Part shown: positions 29,562 to 44,500 of the stretch, one piece after another
How positions within the stretch are numbered: the stretch's first letter is position 1
Layout of the letters: each line of letters starts with the position of its first letter
Assembly: GCA_029964075.1 (NCBI GenBank)
Contig: CM057150.1
Coordinates: 5,985,126 to 6,049,125, forward strand
Source: Patiria pectinifera
Lineage: Eukaryota; Echinodermata; Asteroidea; Valvatida; Asterinidae
DNA length: 64,000 nt
Direction of reading: 5' to 3'
Notes under the pieces: model-generated
The model's input: only the letters and a program-made list of their open reading frames with translations
What the model was told of the DNA's origin: nothing
Database searches by the model: none
Made by a program: the position numbers and the translations under genes

Positions 29562-32500
29562 CTGACGACGCAAAGAGAGTCAGGCCAGAAATTGCTATGA
29601 AAGGAGGACTTGGGAGGAAAGGCTGTATGGACTCTGTACAAAAAGCACCCTAAACGGTGACGAAACAAGACTTTGGCTGCGCCCAGAAAAGGCATCTAGA
29701 GCTTCAGCTCTGTTCATGTTTTAGCTTGTTCCTACATATTTTTTATTTGACAAGGACCTAGACAGCTTTGGCCAGAAAATCAGAAGCAGCCTCCATCAGG
29801 TAGACTCTTCCAAGATGAACATTCCAAATGAGCCTGTCCAAGTGGCACAACTGGTTTTCTATTGGTACAAGTTGAACTGGTTTTGAATTGGTTTATCTGG
29901 TTTTGAACTGGTATAACTGGTTTTGAACTGGTATAACGGATATCACTGGGTTTGAACCAGTTAAACCCAGTTAAACCAGTTCAAATCCAGTTCACCTGGG
30001 CCCAGGTGAAAATTCCAGTTCAGACCAGTTCAACTGGCAGCCTCAAGTGTTTTCAAATGGTACGAGTTGAGCTGGAAATTGCCGACTGGTTTTTAAAATG
30101 ATTAACTGGTGTTGTACTGGTGTAACTGGTTTGAACTGGCGTAACTGGTTTGAACTGGTGTAACCTAGTCTGGTGTAACCTGGTTTGCCTAGTTTTGCCT
30201 AGTTGAACTGGACCTGAAAGGCTTAGTTAAGACCATAATTTATACTCAGTTTAGTAATTCAGGCAGCCATTAAGTAAGTCGGTCAGTCAATCAGTCAGTT
30301 AAATCAATCAGTGACTCACTAAGTCCATTGGGTCCAGCAAAAATATCAATTCATACTACCATTCTGTGTTGCTGCAACTTGGGCCAAGTTCGCGCAAGGA
30401 CTATAGTTGACCAATGGTTAACTAACGTTTGCCCGAACTCTGTCTAGTCGACGGTGGTTGACTACGCTAGTCGACTATTTGGAACCAGCCTACTGGCGTT
30501 GGTCGCTTCGCTGGTAACCAATAGCCGCGCGCATTCATAACGCTAGCAGAGAGCCAGGATCCAGAAGTTTTGCGATGACATTTTGACCAGCGTTTGACCA
30601 CAGATGTTCGCACGTTGCTATCAGTGCGCAGGCGTAACGTACGTCACAAATCAACCACTAGTCGACTAATGGTCCTTGCCCGAACTTGGCCTCTGGTTTG
30701 GACTTGTAGTCCTGCAATATGCTCTTGAAACAAGTTCTAGCACATGCACTGGCCTTTATAGGACCCCATGAATGAAACTCTTGTTCATTCCTTAAACTTC
30801 CAGTAGCCAGCAAACTGTTTGATGAGCTGCATGGTTTTTTTTCAAAATGTGAATGCTTAATCATTTTTACCTCTTCAGTGCATTTGTGCCAGCGTATAAA
30901 CCATTCACACGCTGTGCGGTGTTGCCGGTTGTCCTCATGGAAGATGCCGATGTTCAGGAACAGACGCGAGCTTAGCACGCTGTTCTCCCCGTAGGCCTGA
31001 AGGCACATATCTAAGGCTTCCATGCACACCTATAAGGTCAAGGGTCAAGGAAGAGATTAGTATTGCCAAGCTGCCAAAAATGGATTTGTTTTCATTTTTT
31101 TATTTATAGGAAAAGAGTTCTTTCAAAAGAGGGCAATCATTCTTGCTCGGTGAAATTGTACACAAGAAAAGCCTATATTTACAAGAAATATTTTCCAACC
31201 AAAAAACGTACAAAAAAATCAGCTGAGGCCAAACAAAAAAAATGGTGTGTTTACGGTAACGGCCTGAAAAAAATCCAGGTAGGTAGGTAGGGAAATAATT
31301 TTATTTTGTCATTTTTTTTTTTCATTTCAGTTCTGCATGCCCATGCGTGTTCTTTCGCAAAAAATTGTATAAAACCACTATTCAAGCATTGAAGATATTC
31401 AATCGATACATTTCAATCCAAATTAATTTGTATCGTCGGCCAGGGTTCTCCCCAGGATTTTTTCAAACATGTGGGGGAAGATTTGCTGTGATTCAACAAC
31501 CCAAAAATGTTTGAACTTTAGAAGCTCTCTGGTGCATTTTAGAGCAAATCTGGGGGTCTTTATCTTAAGATTTGTCCTTGAAATTCAGAGGAGATCTTGT
31601 AGGTTATTAATATTTTTGTAATTAAAGAAAAAAATTAAAATTGTTAACTTAAAAAAAATTAACATTCACAACCTGTGTTTCATTGCTTCCTAACTAGAAA
31701 GTATGCATTACATTTACATGTAAGTTTCAAATTAAGTAATTAAGGTGGAGAAAAAAAAACAAATTTTGCTTCCGATTACATGCCTTTCAAAATAGCGTCA
31801 GTAGGTCGAAAATTTATTTCGCCAATTTGTTTGGGTGCTGATTAATGGACATGATGGAGCATCATTCGTACTAATCATAGAGCATGGAATCATGTTTATT
31901 TTGTGCCTGGATTATTTTCATTTGCGCCACGAAAATTATCAAGACTGGCTATCAGAAGTGATTAAAACTTGCTTCACCTAATTAAAAATATATTTGAGGT
32001 CGGTGATTCCACTTTATACTTAACATACATCACGGCCGCTGGCACCACCAACATTCCGCCTGGCTGGCTGAACATCGCGCCGTGCTCACGGCCCACGTGG
32101 CCGAAAATCTTGCACTACTGCAGAAACACGCTACGATGTTTCGCCACAAGTTCGAGCTTTGCAATCTCGTCATTTTAATTGAAAATACATACACAGAAAG
32201 TAAAGATCACGTTCTGTGAATTAATTCGCAGAAATTCTCTTTCTCCAGCGATGTTTGTTTGGAAATATTTTGTACGATCCAACTTCGGCCCACTACATCA
32301 TCATGCTGTATGATACGAAGTATGGACCGGAGAGAGGCAGTAGTCACTGGTTCCGGTCCTTCATCATAGCATTGATTCCGTTAGCTGGCGAAGGGAACCA
32401 GTGCATGCTGTATGTTAGCTGGGTGCTGCTGCATGGTGGTCGACAGAACACGTCATTGTGTGCATTTTGATCACACATGCATCGGAAAAACAGGATTTTG

Positions 32501-35500
32501 GTCAAGATTTTGAAATAATGGCGTATGTAACGATCAAATTGTGCATTTTAATGACGTGTATGATAATTATATTGTGCGTATCAGGGGCTAAAAATGTGAT
32601 CGGCATTTTTTTGTCGGCGTATCGCGCGGGCCGGCCGCAATTCCAGCGTATCGGGCAGTAGGCAGTACGCACGTTTGTATTATATGTGGGGAGAACCATG
32701 CCGTCCGTCGGCCAGCCAGGCGTACCGCGATGTGTTTGTGCAAAAATAATCGTACTTCGTAGTTTGAGAGTTCAAGTTTTGAGATCGTCGCGATTTTCGC
32801 ACGTTTAACACAGGTATGTTTGTGTCAAATTATGGTCAGATTCAAGTGTGGAAAATGTTTTTTGTTCGTGGCAAATAATTAAAAGTACTTGAAATGTTTG
32901 AAATTTGTCAATTATCAACCTTCAAAATGGCAATAAAAAGTTTGAGGTCGGCAATTTGGCCGAAAAAATTCCAGGTCGGTCGGGTTACCGTAAACACACC
33001 ATTTTTTTTGTTCGGCCTGAGTGTATTTTCAAAGTTATTTTTTCATTATCAAGATTAGTTTTCTAATTGAAATTTTGATATCTTGTTCCTTTGGGAACGA
33101 AATTAGTTCTAACTTTTCAGGGCAGAATTATGGCATGTTAAAAAGCTTATTAAAACACGCTTTGTTAAAAACGTGGTAAAAAAAATCGGGATTAAATAAG
33201 AGAAACATTGCCCAAGGTTCAAACAATCTATTACATGTACTTTGGAGCAAACAGGTGCACACATCAAATGCTGTCTTTCTTGGCTCATGTACATTAGTTA
33301 CACAGTACAGAAAACTTTGCAGTTTCTGCGGAAGAATTTGTCCGTCAAATTATTTTTTTTTTTCATTTTCAATTTCTTCCATGCTTTGCTTACATCAAGT
33401 TGTTCATCACCTCCCCGTGGCAGCAGGATTCCCTTTGTCATGATGGCGTCTGCTAGGTACCCATCATTGCCCAGCTACGGGTAAAATAAAGGGGAAAAAA
33501 AACATCATTGAACAGAGATCAAAGCCCCGAGCTCCCGGGCTTTTTGCACAAGTACCCCCTCACCTCTAAGAAAGGGAGAGTTAAAGTGGACCTTTCCAAA
33601 TCAACTACTAGCATTAAAGTCGTCCACAGCCAAATTATTTATCTATTATTCATTTATTTCTTATTTTAACTCTATCAGTGGCAAACTCGTACATGTACGA
33701 GGTATATGTGTTAGTACGAAAGCACCAACCTCATACATGTACAAATGTACGAGGTAATGTTCATGATTAAAATCACCAAACCTCGTACATGTACGAGGTA
33801 GAGTAAACATGTTATCAAAAGGGGGCACTCTCGCTCTTTCTAATGGTACCATTTTCATGCATGTACGACCTGTATTTATTTTTTTATTTGAGTTCTTGCG
33901 AGAGGGCGCAGCACTAAAGCTCGTATTTTCTGCAAAAAGTGCGGAATTCCCCTGTGTGTAAGACAGTGTTTCAGGGTGTATCACCATGTATGTGACTACT
34001 ATTGACTTTTCAATATACCAAGGATATACCATAGATCTACGACAACAAATTTAGTGAGTAAAACTTATTTACTTTTTTTTTACAGAATTTCGAACAATTA
34101 ACAAAAACGCTCGAAGTTGGGCACTTTAGGGTTAAACTTTTCAAATTTCGCGGGCACTGAAAGAGTTAACTGGATAGCCCATTCAGTAGAATCCACTGAT
34201 CTCCCATGGGTCCCAGTAAAGAGAAGACAATGTGAAGAGGCTAAGAGGTGGGAGGAAAAGCCCAGAGCAGTATTCTGAGGAAAACCCAGGGAATCAGGCA
34301 GGGACTGAAAACCCAATCCACATATTGGCCCAGGCGAGATTCGAACCCGGGTCACAGCGGTGGAAGGCGAAGAAAGTACGGCTACACCAACCTGACAACC
34401 TGATCTCGGTTCAATAGTTTCAATGACCAGGATGCAAGTAGGCATGGTAGGATAATATAACAAAGAACTTCAAGATCTAAACATCTTTAAAGATTTGGAT
34501 GGCGCATTCAACGTGGACCTTTCCAAATCAGCTACTAGTAATTCATTCTCGGCCAAATTTGCCCTGGATCTCGGTTCAATAGTTCCAATGACAAGTATGC
34601 AAATAGGCATGGTAGGATAATATATCAAATGAGCCTCAAGACTTACATCTTTAAAGATTTGGATGGCGCGTTCAATGTGGACCTTGCCTTCCTCCAGCGC
34701 TTCTTCTCCCGACAGGTTATTGTCAGCTCCGGTCTCCATCCAGGCTTCCAGATTGAAGGCCAGCTGGGTCAGAGTCCTGCCGAGCTTGAACTGTAACCAC
34801 CGGGCAATGACAAAAAGAGTTTTAATAACGGAATAATATAATATTGCTGTTATCAATGTATGGTTTGCAATAGGGGCCTAGCCGCAAAGTTTTTTTTTCC
34901 CAAACGACACCCACATGGGGTGTACGCTTTGGCGTCGTTTTGGACTTTACTTCTCTACAAACATGAGAAGAAAAAAAAAATAGAAAAAAGGAAATGAATT
35001 CGAACGTAATGAAATTCGGACTTTATTTCCCTTAAAAAAAAATCCTCCAAAGCCTCAGATTAGAAACGAAAAACATTTGGGTGCAAAACGGTGACTCGAA
35101 CCCACACCACGATGATTCCTTGCGGTACAAAATCACGACGCTGCCAACTGAGCTATTGCACTACTCGACAAAGCCAGGGGAAAAATATATATATATATAT
35201 ACCTGCGTGCGTATCATAAAAGTATCGTACAGGGCGCTAAACAACCATGTATAATGGATGTAGTTTGGGAAAAGCAAATTTGCGGCCTAGCCGTCGATAA
35301 TGTATTATGTATCTGCATTCTATGTGGCGAGTGGAGAATGTATACATTTTATATACACGCGCATGTGACGAATCTGTGAACCAACTCATGTTACATGTAC
35401 ATCCATATATGGTGAAAGTGAAAGAGAGTTCTAATTTTTCTGTTTCTATGACAGGACAGATCTGTTTCGTAATTAATATCCCCTAATTATTAAGTATGCT

Positions 35501-38500
35501 TAACATTAGGGCTATTTAACAACTATTTTGTAGTTGTACATTTTCCCAATATTTATGGAGAATTGTACAAAAAAATGGCAATTTGAAAAAAAATTGACCA
35601 TCTTAAACGCTAGTTTCTGAAATTGATGTGTGGGCAGGTTTTGTTACCTCGTCAAAAACGGTGACGAATTTAACGCTCTGTGCGGTCTCACCTTGTTGAC
35701 GTTGCCTGGCATGGTTTCCCGGATGGCGATAGACTTTCTGGCGAAGTCGATTAAGTGACGCAACTCCGTAATCTGCCACCTCTCAATCCACTGATATAAC
35801 TTCAATTTCTGACCGATCAAAAGATGTTTAAATTATTTAGAACACCTTACTGTGAAGGTACGCCAAAATTTGTCGAATCGATCGCAACAAAATTGATGCG
35901 TAAATCCTATACATGGCGTAAGTTACGCACTGTTGCGCAAAACCAGCTGCAGGATGTATTTAAAGGGTCACGATATAATTTGGGGGGTCACTTTTTTTAT
36001 GACATTATTCCATTTGATATCTGTGATTTTATAATTCTGATGTACTTCTTAATGCAATTGTCCTCCAAGAGTCACTATGAATAGCAAACTACCTACCCAA
36101 CAAATAAGAAATTGTTTGAAGTCACTATTGAAACCTGAATGGCATATTACAAATTACCAAGGTAACAAAGACTCTAAATATAGAGAATGACCAGTTTACA
36201 GAAACTCTAACCTCATCTGTATCTTAACCAGTTCACGCCGGGATCTTAACTAATCTGTATCTTAACCAATTCACGCCGGGATCTTAACTAATCTGTATCT
36301 TAACCAGTTCACGCCGGGATCTTAACTAATCTGTATCTTAACCAGTTCACGCCGGGATCTTAACTAATCTGTATCTTAACCAGTTCACGCCTGGGACCGG
36401 ACCCAGGTGCAGGATTGTTTTTCACGCACCTCGATGCCAGATGGGTTCAGGCCGTCATCTGCAGGTAGCACACCCTGATATTTCTGGCCTCGCTTGCTGC
36501 GAGCGGGTCGCTGACAGATATTTCCGGCCTCGCTCGTTGCGTGTTTATCGTTATCCGTTCCAAATACCGCAAAACATTTGCGCGAACACACGTCATCCGA
36601 CGTGAACTGGTTAATGTAAGGAACTGTAGGCAGGCATGCAACTTGGAAGAAAGAAAAAACGAGGAAACTCCAATCTTTACAAGACTTTGTACAGCAATTT
36701 TCAATTTTGAATGGCATAAGTGTGAAGTTAAAAACCAGGAAGTCAGCTGATCCGAGGAAAAGTTGCATGCCTGTGTAGGAAGGTCGATTGTACATTTTAC
36801 AGTCAACCTGAGCCTTTCTTATCTTGGTTAAAATTGAAACCAACTCTTACATCATCGTAAATATCCGCCGCCAGATCGTACAGCTCCACCATCCTTTCCG
36901 GTCGACTTCCCAGTTCCGTCTCCATGGTGATGCACGCGTTCAGGAATTTGAAGGAGTCCTCGTGCGCTCCCGCATGGACCCTGCCAAATCATGACAATTG
37001 GTTCATTTGTTTCAGAGTGGTAATCCAGTCCATCCAAAGTCGATTATAAGTTAATCGCATGTCTTTCGCAAGTCAATCACAAGTCATCTCAAGACAGTCA
37101 GAACTCAACCACAAATCATTCACAAGTTAAATCAATAGAGAAATCACAAGTCCATTGTAAGTTGGTCACAAGTCCATCACAAGTTGATTGCAAATCCATC
37201 TTAGGCGAACCACAAGTCAATCATGAGCCATTCACTAGTTAATTATCAGTCTTACGTCAAATCGGAGGTCAATCACAAGTCAATCACAATTTAATCAAAG
37301 TCAATCACAAGTCAATCACAAGTCAATCACAAGTCGATTGCAAATCCATCTTAGGTGAACCACAAGTCAATCATGAGCCAATCACTCGTTAATTACATCA
37401 CATCACGTCTTACATCAAATCAGAGGTCAATCACAAGTCAATCACAAGTCATCTCAAGACAGTCAGAACTCAACCACAAGTCATTCACAAGTTAAATCAA
37501 TAGAGAAATCACAAGTCCATTGTAAGTTGGTCACAAGTCCATCACAAGTTGATTGCAAATCCATCTAAGGTGAACCACAAGTCAATCATGAGCCATTCAC
37601 TCGTTAATTACGTCAAATCGGAAGTCAATCACAAGTCAATCACAATTTAATCAAAAGTCAATCACTAGTCAATCACAGGTTAACCCCAAGCCTGTCACAC
37701 TCAATAACAGGTTGTATTACAAGTCAAATTAATAGTCAAGTCACAAGTCAATCATAACTCCATCACAAGTCAAATCACAACTCCATCATAAGTCAAATCC
37801 AACTCCATCACAAGACGATCATAACTCCATCATAAGTCAATCACAAGTCAATCACAAGTCAATCACAAATCAAACACAAGTAAATCACAATTCCATCACA
37901 AGTCAAACCCAACTCCATCACAAGACAAGCATAACTCCATCACAAGTCCATCACAAGTCAATCACAAATAAATCACAAGTCAAATCACAACTCCATCACT
38001 AGTCAATCATAACTCCATGACAAGTCCATCACAACTCCATCAGAAGTCTATTACAACTCCATCACAGCTCCATTACAAGTCAGTCACTTCAACCCAAGTC
38101 AATCGGAGCACTATTACAAGTCAAATCATAACTCCATCCCAAGTCAAATCACAAGTCCTGTCACAAGTAACCTGCCCCTGTCACAATCATTCTGAAGTAC
38201 TTGACCCGAGACTGGACGACTTGTGATTGACTTGTGAGAATCTCTAAAGACATCTGAAACACTCACATGACTCTTGTGATCTCCTCGTGTCTCCTTGACA
38301 AGACATCCTTACTGACAGCCGGATTATTCTCCAGATTGAGGAGAGCCTCTTCATAACCCTGCAACATCAGCTTCTGCCACCCCTCCCCGAAACCCTGGAT
38401 AAACAAGGGAAAGGGTTAAGAACATTAAATAAAATCTTGATCCTAACTCTGTCAAAATATTTTACTTAAACTCAAAACACAAAACACTACAGCTGTGGTA

Positions 38501-41500
38501 CATTGAAGTACAGTGGAACACCATTATAATGAACATCGTGGGATCCAAAGAAAGTGTTCGTAATAACGATCGTTCGGTATAGCGATTTTAAATCGCCGGT
38601 ACCCTCTTATGACCAATAGTGAAGTCACTGAACTGGCATTTCTCACATCTCACAGCCGAACGAGAAGTTGTCACAAACGTTTAGCAACGGGTGGTTTTCC
38701 CTTTTATTCCTTGGGGAAATAATAGCCACCAATTGCTCTTCAGCATTCAAACACGATGTAACCATGGGTGGTTTGATGTTCGGGAATTAAAAGAGGCCCA
38801 AACAGTGTTTAATACGTGTACAACCTGTAGGTTTTTGTTAATCTGTTGACTTTTTCAACAACGATGTTCGATGCGTTTTGTACATTAAATCCGGGAGCCA
38901 AGGATGATGTTCGGTATAGCCGAGTGTTTGGTATAGCGGTGTTCGGTATAGCAGCGTGCCACTGTATATACAAACTTCACCAATTTCCAACCTTACAGTG
39001 TGGTATATCCAAGCTGTTCTTTGGAATTTGCCCTCATGTACAGTTCAAAGGTTTCATGGCACTTGTGTCCTTAAGCTTTACACCAATTGTAATACTTCAA
39101 AGAAGAGACTGGCTGTATGGTTCTGACTTTCATTTGTACAGCATCTCAAAAGTTACACTGTATAGCCTCTCAGCTGAGATGTTCAGCCATCTCGGCTGAA
39201 CATGACAGCAGGTAGAGCACTATGAGCATGTATACTTTATAACTGAATTCGCAGTTTAATAAAATACACTGGCACATATTACCTCTCACATTACTGTAAT
39301 TTTCGGCATATAAGCGGCGCGGAGTATAAGCCGCAGCACGTAAAAGCTGCAAATTAAAAGTTGACATCGGGGTATTAGCCGCACCGGCTGCAAAAATGAC
39401 TTACCTCAGATAACGATTGATAATTCAATTCAGCATCGGATATTTTCTTATACCAGTGCATTAAATCATGGAGTTTATAGCTCCATGATTATTGGACATT
39501 TGAATCTGATTTTTATTCTTCAAGGCTCGGCGTATAAGCCGCCCTGTGTATAAGCCGCAGTAAACAGTTTCATGGGAAAAATCAACGTATAAGCCGCGGC
39601 TTATATTCCGAAAATTACAGTATATCTATTTTTCAAGACATCACAATGACTATGTCTTAATTATTACGTCAAATTTCGTGGCAGCTTAGTAAGCAAAACG
39701 TAAAAATACAAGTATGCCTGAAGGGCAGAGGTATAAGGGCTAAATGCCATTCAAAATGTGACATCACAAACTCTGGTCTGCCTGCCCCTGGGGGTGTGCA
39801 TGGGATTGGGTACCTGACCATTGATGTCAGGAACCATTTCCCGATTACGGGATAACCGTACCCAACTTTAAAAATGACCTAGTACAGTGAAGCGCCGCTA
39901 TAACGAACATCACAGGATCAACAGAAATTGTTCGTAATAGCGATCGTTCGGTATAGCGATTTTAAGCTGCTGGTGCTCCGGTACTCACTTTCAACAAATA
40001 GCGCCCTTCAGAACTTCACCCTGCACGCCCTGGTAGTTACTGAAAGACGACTTTGAACACGTGCCAACTACTGAATTATTGTAACTACACAGTTTTTGAG
40101 CTTACTACCTACATCAATGAGTGGCTGTTCCCTACTATTCCTTGGGGAAATAATAGCCACTTGTTGCTCTTCTGTTGACAATTTTCAACAACAATGTTCG
40201 GAGCATTTTGTACACAAAAATCGGGAGACAAGGACGATGTTCAGTATAGCTGAATGTTTGGTATAGCGGTGTTTAGTAAAGCGACGTTCCACTGTATACC
40301 TTCTTGGTAAGTTGCAGTTTCCAACGAAAAGCTATAATAAAGCCCTTCCGGGATTTGAAGTTTGGGGTTGGGTTTCTTATGTCGGTACAGGGGTGCCTGT
40401 GTTTTACTTCATTTGGGTACCCGGTTCTCGTACTACCTGTAAATGCACATCACTACCTGCCCCACAATTCACTGTTAATAATAATAATTGCGAAGGACAC
40501 GGCTACAACGTGGTTGGGCCACTGGCACGTAAAGGTACCTATCGCTGCCGGCCACATCGATCCATATAATGACCACGGAGCACAGCCTGAGATCGAAAGC
40601 GTTTGATTTTTCTGAAGGGAGGAAAACCGGAGGGCCCGGAGAAAAACCCTCATGGCACAGGAGAGAACCAACGCACAACTCTACTCACATGCGATCCGCG
40701 GCCAGGATTCGAACCGTGGTCACCTTGGTGACAGGCAAGCGCTTTACGCACAAGCCACCCATGCCACCCATGTGTAAGGAACCATACCCAGTTGAATAAA
40801 AGTCAGCATGTCAAAGGTCGTTCTGTGTCAAAGGTCAGGGGTTTTACCTCGTGCCAATACTTCATTAATGTCTCGCTGAAGATTTCTTCGTAGAGCAAAT
40901 CAAAGGCCTGCCAGTTGCAGAGTACCTCTCTGAGCCTCTTGGTGTCTCGGATCTTAATCAGATGGACGGGCAGTTCCTTGAAATAGATGAAGAATCACAG
41001 AGTAAAATTGGAATCACTTAGAAACAGGCTTTACAAGTTTGCAAACTGAAAAACAGTAAAGCAAGCTTATGAGTTTCTTCTTGCAAACCCTTGAACACTG
41101 AGTATTCCAGTTTTTACGACAGTGACTGGCAGAACCCAATAAAACATAAAAAACAGTCTTCTCAACACTATTAACTTGTTGCAAATGATCCAGTACCAGG
41201 GCCCAGAGAATACCGCTCGATGCCATGGGGACGAAGTTGTTTGCTGCAATTGAAGCTTACCTCAACTTTCCTCTCCATGTTGTCCGACTCAAAGAAGTAG
41301 TCGGCAAGTTTCCTGTGCCACCACAGCTGCCTGGGTGAGTTGCCTGCTTCGTTGCTCTTGGGAAAATACCTAGAAAATTAGTAATGACAACTCTGTGTCA
41401 TCAACAGTCTGGTGTCATATGAAATTGGGACTCCTTAGAAATATGGTCTCTTTTACCTTATATAGACCCTAACCCTCACACACGACCAGTCTCTGTCCTA

Positions 41501-44500
41501 ATTATCTAATTATCTTCACTTTAACACTCCTGTTATTCAAACAGTCACACAGACAGTCAAAATTTCCATCCACTTCCCCTGCCAAACTTTTAACACAGGC
41601 TAGTCACCAGCAGTCAGATCATACGTCAAGCAAGCACTGTGACTAGTCAAACTCGGTCAACAGACCATGAACAGACAAAGCAGGCAAGTTGTCGTGGTTG
41701 TGGGCACAGCTGGCTTATCAATTACCCAGAGTCAAAGCAAAGCTGTATCAAGTTACATGGGCAGTCACGGCCAGTCAATCCTGCTTTATGTGGGCTGGGA
41801 TTTTTTAACTGTGGAAAACAGTCACTTGATTGATTTTGACTGAAAGGACGACTTGGCACAGAATGCATACATTTATGTGATGTAAAAAGCAAGGCCATAT
41901 GTGCAAAAAAAGAAAGTTATGCCTGTTTGTTGATCTGGTCCCAGTTATCAAACTGCAAGCCATTTCACCAAGACCAAATTCCACTTAATACCTCAACTAG
42001 TGTGCGAATGCTCCTGAAGCACTTGCCTCAAATTTCTGTAATGGTAACACTATGAGTAAACTACACCATTGGAACGATCTGAAAACACTCTTTCAGCTGG
42101 TATATGGTTGATGTATGGATGGCCAAACATGCTAATATGTCAGCTTTTTTTAAAAAGCAGTGAATAAATCTGTGTTGAGGGTGTTCTGTGTGTGGTTTCC
42201 TGGTCGACCAAAGTCAATGGTAAGCAGCAGAGGTGGTTCCTTGTCGAGAAATTTGCCTGTAGTAAGGAAAGCGTTAGTACCCTCATAATGCTACCGATAG
42301 GCTGTTTGAACACTTTATCAAATCCATTTTTGAAAAAAATCCTGGATCCGATGCTGCTTTTGCACTGTAATTTGGGTTTCACATACTTTCTTCTGACGGC
42401 CTTGCTGAGAGCGCGGTGGTAGAAGTCCAGCCGACCCTCCCCGCTGTCGCCGAACGGTCTGAGGAAGGGCTTGAGGGCGCGGTAGACCACCGCCCACCTG
42501 GCTGCTGGAAGGGGAGCTATCTGCTTCAGGCCCTTCTCTCTAGCACCGCCATCTGTAAATATCAAAACATTTCGTCAAGTCCCAATGTTGCATCCAAGTC
42601 TCTCACAAGTCCAGTCAAAAGTAAGTCACAAGCTACAGTCCTACATCAAGCTCCTGTTTACTCATGAATAATTCATTGGGCGAATCTCTCCGGTCCCCTG
42701 TGAGATTAGCATAACAATGCATAGCTCATTTGCATAGCTGATGACCTGACTTGAGACTGGACATGACACTTGATGGATTTTGTGACTGACTTGTGATTGA
42801 CATGTGATTGACATGTGACTGACTTGTGACTGACTTGTGATTGACATGTGACTGACTTGTGACTGACTTGTGACTGACATATGACTGACTCGTGACTGAC
42901 TTGTGACTGACTTGTGACTGACTTGTGACTGACTTGTGATTGACATGTGACTGACTTGTGACTGACTTGTGACTGACTTGTGACTGACTTGTGACTGACT
43001 TGTGACTGACTTGTGACTGACTTGTGATTGACATATGACTGACTTGGGCCTGACTTGTGACTGACTTGTGACTGACTTGTGACTGACTTGTGACTGACTT
43101 GTGATTGACATATGACTGACTTGTGACTGACTTGTGACTGACTTGTGACTGACTTGTGACTGACTTGTGATTGACATATGACTGACTTGTGACTGACTTG
43201 TGACTGACTTGTGACTGACTTGTGACTGACTTGTGATTGACATATGACTGACTTGTGACTGACTTGTGACTGACTTGTGACTGACTTGTGACTGACTTGT
43301 GATTGACATATGACTGACTTGTGACTGACTTGTGACTGACTTGTGACTGATTGTGATTGACATGTGACTGACTTGTGACTGACTTGTGACTGACTTGTGA
43401 CTGACTTGTGACTGACTTGTGACTGACTTGTGATTGACTTGTGACTGACTTGTGATTGACATGTGACTGACTTGTGACTGACTTGTGACTGACTTGTGAC
43501 TGACTTGTGACTGACTTGTGATTGACATGTGACTGACTTGTGACTGACTTGTGACTGACTTGTGACTGACTTGTGACTGACTTGTGACTGACTTGTGATT
43601 GACATGTGACTGACTTGTGACTGACTTGTGACTGACTTGTGACTGACTTGTGATTGACATATGACTGACTTGTGACTGACTTGTGACTGACTTGTGACTG
43701 ACTTGTGACTGCCTTGTGACTGACTTGTGATTGACATATGACTGACTTGTGACTGATTTGTGACTGACTTGTGACTGACTTGTGACTGACTTGTGACTGA
43801 CTTGTGACTGACTTGTGACTGACTTGTGACTGACTTGTGACTGACTTGTGACTGACTTGTGATTGACATGTGACTGACTTGTGACTGACTTGTGATTGAC
43901 ATGTGACTGACTTGTGATTGACATGTGACTGACTTGTGACTGACTTGTGACTGACATGTGACTGACTTGTGACTGACTTGTGAAGGACTTCTGATGAACT
44001 CAACTAGACGGCGTAAAGTTTGCACAAGTTTTAACCATCACAAGTCTCGAGTGTGTTAAGTGAGAAGCTATTCAAATGAACCATGATTCTCCAGGAATAT
44101 GTACGAATAGCCACGAATAACACAACTAATCAGTACGGTTGTCATGGTTGCACTACACAATGGTTTTAATGACGTTTCATCCCAAAAGTTTTGAACAGTT
44201 TAAAACTTCCGTAGCCCCTCCACGAATACCCAAGGAAGATGACAGATAACCATGGAGGTACTAAAGATGAATACGGAACTCCCATGGTTTATCACAAATT
44301 TCAAACCGTGGAGATCCATAGCTCCAAACTGGAAATGTGTGACTGGGGCTTTTATTGTGGAGTACTGTGGCCTCGTGGTTAAGGGACTAATTCGTGGTCT
44401 GTGGGAAAAGCTGCAGGTTGTGGGTTCGAGTCCTGGCGGGGTCATGGTGCGTGTGCCCTTGGGCAAGGCACTTTTCACTCATTGCTTCTCTCCACCAGGA

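Noticed and set aside
31441..32697. Separate hAT element starting CAGGGTTCTCCCC
   Set aside because: The right end (GGGGAGAACCATG) is only a partial match and no clean 8-bp duplication could be set, so I only mention it inside the 1.8-kb element.
36484..36843. 119- and 152-codon minus-strand frames near exon 19
   Set aside because: They run through intron sequence and ignore the splice sites; only the 45-nt segment fits the gene model.
42662..44025. Three overlapping minus-strand frames of over 400 codons
   Set aside because: All lie inside a 10-bp minisatellite and encode only its repeat; they also sit in an intron of gene 2.
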